Shown in pieces: positions 58,715-64,000 of a stretch of 64,000 bases of DNA; within the stretch, counting starts at the first letter, position 1, and every line of letters begins with the position of its first letter. The notes under the pieces are model-generated. The model worked only from the letters and a program-made list of their open reading frames with translations, had not been told where the DNA came from and did not search any database. Location of the stretch: positions 59,235 through 123,234 of the forward strand of contig NZ_JASITA010000022.1 of NCBI RefSeq assembly GCF_030063415.1, read 5' to 3'. Position numbers and translations under genes: made by a program. This DNA comes from Streptomyces sp. H27-C3 (lineage in GTDB: Bacteria; Actinomycetota; Actinomycetes; Streptomycetales; Streptomycetaceae).

Positions 58715-58726
58715 GACAACGTTGTC
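58715..58726. promoter_or_regulatory. 12-bp palindromic operator (GACAACGTTGTC) before the GH92 gene
   Basis: GACAACGTTGTC is perfectly symmetric and typical of LacI-type operators of carbohydrate genes. It sits just after the promoter and 22 bp before the ATG, overlapping the start of the transcript, consistent with repression. No LacI gene is in the window. Confidence 0.6.
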
Positions 58727-58747
58727 CAAGGGGAGGAACAGCCCGGG

Positions 58748-61700
58748 ATGCCACGCAGACCTCGCTCCAGACAAGGCCACACGGCAGCCGCCCTCGTTAC
58801 GGCCGCCTCGCTTCTCGCCGTGACGGCCCCCTCCGTGGCCGTCGCCCAGCCCTCGCAACCCGCGCCCGTGCCGCGGTCGTTCAGCTCCTCCTTCGAGGAG
58901 GACGAACCGCAGCCCGATTGGCGCGACACCGTCGAAGTCGAACCTGACGGGAGGAAGCGCGCATCCGGGGTCGATGGCGGCTTCGGCGCCGGAATTCCGG
59001 GCAATGTGACCGACCGGGTCGTCGAGGTCCGGGCCAGCGGCGAGAACGCGGGCGGCGGCGAGACCAAGGAAAACCTCGTCGACGTCCAGCCCTCCACCAA
59101 GTGGCTCGCCTTCCAGCCCACCGCCTGGATCGAGTTCGACCTGGACGAACCGGCCAAGCTGGTCACATACGCCCTCACTTCGGCCAATGACCACGCCGAG
59201 CGCGACCCCAAGGACTGGGTTCTCAAGGGCTCCGCCGACGGCAAGGAGTGGACGTCCCTGGACTCCCGCGAGGGGCAGGCCTTCGAGAAGCGTCTGCAGA
59301 CGAAGACCTTCGACTTCGAGAACACCCAGGCGTACGCGCACTACCGTCTTGAGATCAGCCGCAACAACGGCGCCTCGGACGCCACTCAGCTCGCGGACGT
59401 TCAATTCTCGAACGGTGACACGAGCGCTCCTGTCCCCGAGGACATGCGCAGCCACGTCGACCGGGGCCCCTCGGGCTCGCCCACGGCCAAGGCCGGCGCG
59501 GGCTTCACGGGCAAGCGGGCCCTGCGTTACGCGGGTACGCACAAGCCGGACGGGCGCGCGTACTCGTACAACAAGGTCTTCGACGTCCATACGCGCGTCA
59601 CCAAGGACACCGAGCTGTCGTACCGGGTCTTCCCCTCCCTCCCGGAGACCGACCTCAATTACCCGGCCACGAATGTGTCGGTGGACCTGGCCTTCACCGA
59701 CGGCACCCGTCTGAGCGACCTGCGCGCCCTCGACCAGCACGGAGCCGTGCTCTCACCGCAGGGTCAGGGCGCCTCCAAGACCCTGTACGTCAACCAGTGG
59801 AACCACAAGGAGTCGCGGATCGGCGCGGTCGCGGCGGGCCGGACCGTCGACCGGGTGGTGGTGGCGTACGACTCCCCCAAGGGCCCCGCGAAGTTCAGCG
59901 GCTGGATCGACGACATCACCATCGCCCCCAAGGCGCCCGAGAAGCGCCTGGCGCATCTCTCGGACTACGCATCGACCACGCGCGGCACCAATTCGAGCGG
60001 CTCCTTCTCGCGTGGCAACAACATCCCGGCCACCGCGGTCCCTCATGGCTTCAACTTCTGGACGCCGGTGACCAACGCCGGAACCACCAGTTGGCTGTAC
60101 GACTACGCGCGCGGCAACAACCCGGACAACCTGCCGACGATGCAGGCGTTCAGCGCGAGCCACGAGCCGAGTCCGTGGATGGGCGACCGGCAGACCTTCC
60201 AGCTGATGCCGTCCGCCGTGGCGGGCACCCCGGACGCCGCCCGCACCAGGCGCGCGCTGCCCTTCCGGCACGAGAAGGAGAGCGCGAAGCCGCACCACTA
60301 CGGCGTCACCTTCGAGAACGGCCTCAAGGCCGAAATGACCCCGACGGACCACGCGGCGATGATGCGGTTCACCTACCCGGGTGACGACGCCAGCATGATC
60401 TTCGACAATGTGTCGAACGCCGGTGGTCTGACCCTCGCCCCGGAGACCCGCTCCTTCACCGGCTTCTCCGACGTCAAGAGCGGCCTGTCCACCGGCGCCA
60501 CCCGGCTCTTCGTGTACGGCGTCTTCGACGCGCCGGTCACCCAGGGCGGCAAACTCGGCGGTGGCGGCGGGAGCGACGTGACCGGCTACCTGCGCTTCGA
60601 CGCGGGCACCGACCGCACGGTGAACCTGCGCCTGGCCACCTCGCTCATCAGCCTGGGCCAGGCGAAGAAGAACCTCGCCGACGAGATCCCGGCCGGCTCC
60701 CGCTTCGAGCGGATAAGGAACCGGGCGCAGGACGCCTGGGACGACGTACTGGGCCGGGTCGAGGTCGAGGGCGCGAGCCGCGACCAGCTGACAACCCTCT
60801 ACTCCAGCCTCTACCGGCTGTACCTGTATCCGAACTCCGGCTTCGAGAACACCGGCACCAAGTCCCGTCCCAAGCAGCAGTACGCGAGTCCGTTCTCCCA
60901 GCAGACCGGTCCCGACACCCCCACCCACACCGGCGCGAAGATCGTCGACGGTGAGGTGTACGTCAACAACGGCTTCTGGGACACCTACCGGACGACCTGG
61001 CCCGCGTACTCGTTCCTCACCCCGAAGAAGACCGGCAAGCTGGTCGACGGCTTCGTCCAGCAGTACAAGGACGGCGGCTGGATCTCCCGCTGGTCCTCGC
61101 CCGGCTACGCGGACCTGATGACCGGCACCAGCTCGGACGTCGCCTTCGCGGACGCCTACGTCAAGGGCGTGAAGTTCGACGCCGAGGCGGCGTACGAAGC
61201 GGCGCTGAAGAACGCCACCGTGGTGCCGCCCGCCTCGGGTGTCGGCCGCAAGGGCATGGAGACCTCCCCCTTCACCGGGTACGCCTCCACCGAGACGCAC
61301 GAGGGCCTCTCCTGGTCGCTGGAGGGCTACAACAACGACTTCGGCATCTCCAAGATGGCGGAGGCGCTGTACAAGAAGACCAAGAAGCAGCGCTACAAGG
61401 CAGAGGCGGACTACTTCCGCAACCGCGCCCAGGAGTACGTGAAGCTCTTCGACGACAAGGCCGGCTTCTTCCAGGGCCGCGACCTGAAGGGCGACTGGCG
61501 CGTCCCGTCGACCACGTTCGACCCCCGCATATGGGGCTACGACTACACCGAGACCAACGGCTGGGGCTACGCCTTCACCGCGCCCCAGGACTCCCGCGGT
61601 CTGGCCAACCTCTACGGCGGCCGCGCAGGCCTCGGCAACAAACTGGACAGCTACTTCACCACCCCCGAGACGGCGAGCCCCGAGTTCGCCGGTTCGTACG

Positions 61701-62587
61701 GCGGCGTCATCCATGAGATGACGGAGGCGCGCGACGTACGGATGGGCATGTACGGGCACAGCAACCAGGTCGCCCACCACGCCACGTACATGTACAACGC
61801 GGCCTCGCAGCCGTGGAAGACGCAGGAGAAGGTCCGCGAGGTCCTCTCGCGTCTCTACACCGGCAGCGAGATCGGCCAGGGCTACCACGGCGACGAGGAC
61901 AACGGCGAGCAGTCGGCCTGGTACCTGTTCTCCTCGCTCGGCTTCTACCCGCTGGTCATGGGCAGTGGCGAGTACGCCATCGGGTCGCCCCTGTTCACCA
62001 AGACGACCGTCACCATGGACAACGGCCGCAGGCTGGTCGTCAAGGCTCCGAAGAACAGCGCGAAGAACATCTACGTGCAGGGGCTGAAGGTCAACGGCAA
62101 ATCCTGGAAGTCCACCGCGCTGCCGCACGACCTGCTGGCTCGCGGCGGCACGCTGGAGTTCGACATGGGCTCCAAGCCGTCCGCCTGGGGCTCCGGCAAG
62201 GACGCCGCGCCGGTCTCCATCACCAAGGACGACAAGGTGCCGGCCCCGCGGTCGGACGCGATCAGCGCGACCGGTCCGCTCTTCGACAACACCTCGGCCA
62301 CCAAGGCGGAGTTCGAGTCGGCGGAGCTGCCGGTCGAGTCCGCGACCCGCGCGGTCCAGTACACCCTCACCTCGTCGGAGCACGCGAAGGCCCCCACGGG
62401 CTGGGTGCTGCGGGGCTCCGACGACGGTGCGAAGTGGACCGAGCTCGACAAGCGGTCGGGGGAGGCCTTCGGCTGGGACCAGCAGACCCGGGTGTTCACG
62501 GTGGACGACCCGGGCACGTACCGGCACTACCGGCTGGTGAGCACCGGTTCCGCGACGCTCGCGGAGGTCGAACTGCTCGCCAAGTAG
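58748..62587 (+). CDS. Secreted GH92 family alpha-mannosidase with CBM32-like domains
   Basis: About 1279 residues. Residues 1-34 are a signal peptide (basic start, hydrophobic ALVTAASLLAVTAPSVAVA). Residues about 75-225 form a first F5/8-type C domain (GWVLKGSADGKEWTSLDSREG and YAHYRLEISRNNGA). A second, similar domain closes the protein (TGWVLRGSDDGAKWTELDKRSGEAFGW and YRHYRLVSTG). Between them lies the GH92 unit: RGNNIPATAVPHGFNFWTPV, NNGFWDTYRTTWPAYSFL, and the active-site blocks GYHGDEDNGEQSAWYLFSSLGFYP near residue 1050, holding catalytic Glu/Asp and calcium ligands. GH92 enzymes are inverting exo-alpha-mannosidases acting on mannose chains of N-glycans. ATG at 58748 has GGGGAGGAAC 8 nt upstream. 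Confidence 0.93.
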   Translation: MPRRPRSRQGHTAAALVTAASLLAVTAPSVAVAQPSQPAPVPRSFSSSFEEDEPQPDWRDTVEVEPDGRKRASGVDGGFGAGIPGNVTDRVVEVRASGENAGGGETKENLVDVQPSTKWLAFQPTAWIEFDLDEPAKLVTYALTSANDHAERDPKDWVLKGSADGKEWTSLDSREGQAFEKRLQTKTFDFENTQAYAHYRLEISRNNGASDATQLADVQFSNGDTSAPVPEDMRSHVDRGPSGSPTAKAGAGFTGKRALRYAGTHKPDGRAYSYNKVFDVHTRVTKDTELSYRVFPSLPETDLNYPATNVSVDLAFTDGTRLSDLRALDQHGAVLSPQGQGASKTLYVNQWNHKESRIGAVAAGRTVDRVVVAYDSPKGPAKFSGWIDDITIAPKAPEKRLAHLSDYASTTRGTNSSGSFSRGNNIPATAVPHGFNFWTPVTNAGTTSWLYDYARGNNPDNLPTMQAFSASHEPSPWMGDRQTFQLMPSAVAGTPDAARTRRALPFRHEKESAKPHHYGVTFENGLKAEMTPTDHAAMMRFTYPGDDASMIFDNVSNAGGLTLAPETRSFTGFSDVKSGLSTGATRLFVYGVFDAPVTQGGKLGGGGGSDVTGYLRFDAGTDRTVNLRLATSLISLGQAKKNLADEIPAGSRFERIRNRAQDAWDDVLGRVEVEGASRDQLTTLYSSLYRLYLYPNSGFENTGTKSRPKQQYASPFSQQTGPDTPTHTGAKIVDGEVYVNNGFWDTYRTTWPAYSFLTPKKTGKLVDGFVQQYKDGGWISRWSSPGYADLMTGTSSDVAFADAYVKGVKFDAEAAYEAALKNATVVPPASGVGRKGMETSPFTGYASTETHEGLSWSLEGYNNDFGISKMAEALYKKTKKQRYKAEADYFRNRAQEYVKLFDDKAGFFQGRDLKGDWRVPSTTFDPRIWGYDYTETNGWGYAFTAPQDSRGLANLYGGRAGLGNKLDSYFTTPETASPEFAGSYGGVIHEMTEARDVRMGMYGHSNQVAHHATYMYNAASQPWKTQEKVREVLSRLYTGSEIGQGYHGDEDNGEQSAWYLFSSLGFYPLVMGSGEYAIGSPLFTKTTVTMDNGRRLVVKAPKNSAKNIYVQGLKVNGKSWKSTALPHDLLARGGTLEFDMGSKPSAWGSGKDAAPVSITKDDKVPAPRSDAISATGPLFDNTSATKAEFESAELPVESATRAVQYTLTSSEHAKAPTGWVLRGSDDGAKWTELDKRSGEAFGWDQQTRVFTVDDPGTYRHYRLVSTGSATLAEVELLAK

Positions 62588-62624
62588 GCGCACTTCAGGC
62601 AAGCGCGTCGCCTGTCACACAGCA

Positions 62625-62662
62625 GAAGGGCCGCATCCCCGTCACCGGGGATGCGGCCCTTC
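62625..62662 (+). terminator. Terminator of the GH92 gene
   Basis: A 17-bp perfect stem (62625-62641 with 62646-62662) and 4-nt loop, 37 bp after the stop codon. Confidence 0.8.
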
Positions 62663-63197
62663 ATCGTGCTGCGGGTGCCGATCAGCTACGGATCAGGCTG
62701 CGCAGCACGTACTGCGACGTGCTTCGATTGCCGTTCTTAACCCTATTCACCGCCGCCGTTTGACCTCACTCTCGACCAACCACACAAAACGCCTGGTCAG
62801 AGGCGTGCCGAGGGATACAAATAGGTACTAACTCGCAGTTGGTGAAGCACCTCAATTCACATGCTTCGGTTGCGGTACTTGAGATCGCCACCTCCCCTGA
62901 AATCCGACGTTGCGATCGACCCGGGTTCCGAGCCGAGCTTCCGCGCTTGGCACCGGCTTCGTCGGTCATGGGTGGGCATGGCAGCGCTGCTGCGGGCAGG
63001 CGCAGACCAGTCGTCCTGAGCGAAACCGACGCGTTCGGCTGACGAGTCGAGAGCGGCTCGTACTTGAGGAAGGAGGCTGTCGGTGTGAGCTCTCAGGAGA
63101 TGCTTAACCGTTTGTGCTCTGGACATGGTTGACACGTTCGGCTGAACGTCCGCTATCCCCCAACTGTCGGTGCGGCAGGGGTGCTTCCATCGGAGTC
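62663..63197. other. 535 bp without a supported gene
   Basis: This gap between the GH92 terminator and the IS481 remnant has only short, unconvincing open frames. It is slightly AT-richer than its surroundings, especially 62720-62870. At 63134-63149 there is a perfect dyad ACGTTC-GGCT-GAACGT that may be part of the insertion sequence end. Probably debris of earlier insertions. Confidence 0.5.
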
Positions 63198-63634
63198 GTG
63201 GATGTACAGCAGTTGGCCGAGTACCGCTACCGGGCTGTCCTCGAAGTGCTCGGCGGGTCTCCGATCGGTGAGGTCGCGGCCCGGTACGGCACCTCGCGCC
63301 AGACCCTGCACAGCTGCCGGCGGCGGTTCGAGCAGGAGGGCATACCCGGTCTGCTGGATCGCTCCCGCCGGCCGCGGAACAGTCCCACGCGCCTGTCCGC
63401 CGAGGTTGAGGCCGAGATCTGCGAGCTGCGCCGCCGGCATCCCCGGTGGGGTGCCCGCCGGATCTCCCACGAGCTGTCCGGCCGCGGGCTGGAGTCGGCG
63501 CCGTCGCCGGCCACGGTCCACCGGGTACTGTCCCGCAATGGCCTGGTCCGCGCCCAGGAACGGCAGCATTTGCGCAAGTACCGCCGGTGGCAGCGTGAGG
63601 CACCGATGCACCTGCGGCAGATGGACCTGGTCGC
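63198..63634 (+). pseudogene. IS481-like transposase, C-terminus missing
   Basis: From GTG at 63198 the frame reads VDVQQLAEYRYRAVLEVL, then a helix-turn-helix (GEVAARYGTSRQTLH), RRFEQEGIPGLLDRSRRPR, EICELRRRHPRWGARRISHEL and VHRVLSRNGLVRAQE. This is the DNA-binding half of IS481-family transposases. After MHLRQMDLV (where the catalytic DDE domain should begin) the sequence at about 63632 changes to unrelated text, so the catalytic domain is absent and the element is dead. Joined on the right by unidentified DNA and an IS3-like orfA. Confidence 0.75.
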
Positions 63635-63947
63635 AAGGAGGCAACTGTTGGGTTCATCGCCTGCAGCAGGCGATGCAGGCGAGACCAGCAGCGTTGTACC
63701 ACGGTCAGTTCGACGCTCGGCACGCACGACCGTGAGCGTAGAGCACGCCGACAATCAGAGCGCCTCGCGAACACGATGGCCGCGCCACCCGCCCTCTCCG
63801 GTCGTACTCGAGGACCTCCGGAAGGCGGGAGCCGCCAAGGCCGAGGGCGCGCCTCCTCTGTCACAGGCGCAAGTTGAGCTGAACCGGATTCCGTAGCGGC
63901 CTTGAAGCCGGGCATGATTGCCTCGGCAGATGGGAAGCACAGGTCTG
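63635..63947. other. 313 bp of unidentified sequence between two insertion sequence remnants
   Basis: No recognisable protein in any frame. A 15-bp dyad CGCCTGCAGCAGGCG lies at 63658-63672. Probably junk left by nested insertions. Confidence 0.4.
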
Positions 63948-64000
63948 ATGCCTGCACCCCGGAAGTATCCCGACGAGCTGCGCGAGCGGGCCGTCCGTGA
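63948..64000 (+). CDS. IS3-like transposase orfA (N-terminus only; cut by window edge)
   Basis: ATG at 63948 begins MPAPRKYPDELRERAVR, the typical opening of an IS3-family OrfA helix-turn-helix protein. Only 17 codons are in the window. The element's left end should be within about 50 bp upstream, but its terminal repeat was not identified. It continues beyond the right edge, and whether it is intact cannot be told. Confidence 0.6.
   Translation, partial: MPAPRKYPDELRERAVR

Noticed and set aside
62766..62969. A 67-codon open frame on the complement near the right edge
   Set aside because: No ribosome binding site or recognisable domain, and it lies among insertion sequence debris.
1..64000. 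tRNA, rRNA, CRISPR, toxin-antitoxin, phage or secondary metabolite cluster genes
   Set aside because: I looked for their usual marks on both strands and saw none; a covariance-model search for tRNAs and ncRNAs was not possible here.

Overview
The window is a piece of a Streptomyces chromosome (or a very close relative). It has very high GC content, GTG and TTG starts are common, genes are packed tightly on both strands, and the gene families and their order look like a conserved Streptomyces core region. From memory, the ngcEFG - ROK regulator - xylFGH - dxs - fadAB - hemE/hemG/hemQ - murC order resembles the SCO6005 to SCO6060 stretch of S. coelicolor, read in reverse. No rRNA, tRNA, CRISPR array or biosynthetic gene cluster was seen.

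Left part (1-11600): a cut M24 peptidase and a small-molecule kinase, two glyoxalase-fold (VOC) proteins, then a scar where an IS5-family remnant has replaced the front of a GH85 endo-beta-N-acetylglucosaminidase gene. That gene is now a pseudogene with a large internal deletion, a stop and frameshifts. The neighbouring GH38 alpha-mannosidase is intact. A membrane-type dipeptidase, a secreted M9 collagenase and a GntR/FCD repressor follow.

Middle-left (11600-26700): a NarL-type two-component system, a metallophosphoesterase coupled to a 4'-phosphopantetheinyl transferase, msrB, murC, a small conserved protein, a RibD-like reductase divergent from zapE, an OsmC peroxidase, a Tat-exported PhoX-like protein, a PPK2 kinase, a polysaccharide deacetylase lipoprotein, a GNAT acetyltransferase, a small zinc-ribbon protein, an AIM24 protein and a PTH2-type peptidyl-tRNA hydrolase.

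Middle (26700-38500): a DUF4142 secreted protein, a DUF692/MNIO metalloenzyme fused to a second domain and preceded by a long hairpin covering its ribosome binding site, and a TIGR04222 membrane protein form a poorly understood set. A secreted tripeptidyl-aminopeptidase-like hydrolase follows, then haem genes of the coproporphyrin-dependent route (hemQ, hemG/hemY, hemE), interleaved with a DUF4349 lipoprotein, a CoA-disulfide-reductase-like flavoprotein and a DUF3000 protein.

Middle-right (38500-50000): an orphan LuxR-type response regulator, ribonuclease D, the fadA-fadB beta-oxidation pair, a beta-propeller-like protein, a NYN-domain protein, an APC amino acid permease and dxs.

Right part (50000-62700) is a carbohydrate uptake island: a xylose-type ABC transporter (xylF, xylG, xylH) with a ROK regulator upstream, the N-acetylglucosamine/chitobiose transporter ngcEFG with a candidate DasR box, and a divergently transcribed secreted GH92 alpha-mannosidase with a perfect 12-bp palindromic operator. 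Together with the GH38 and the ruined GH85 genes this points to growth on chitin, plant pentoses and N-linked glycans. The right edge (62700-64000) is a graveyard of insertion sequences: a truncated IS481-like transposase and the beginning of an IS3-like orfA.
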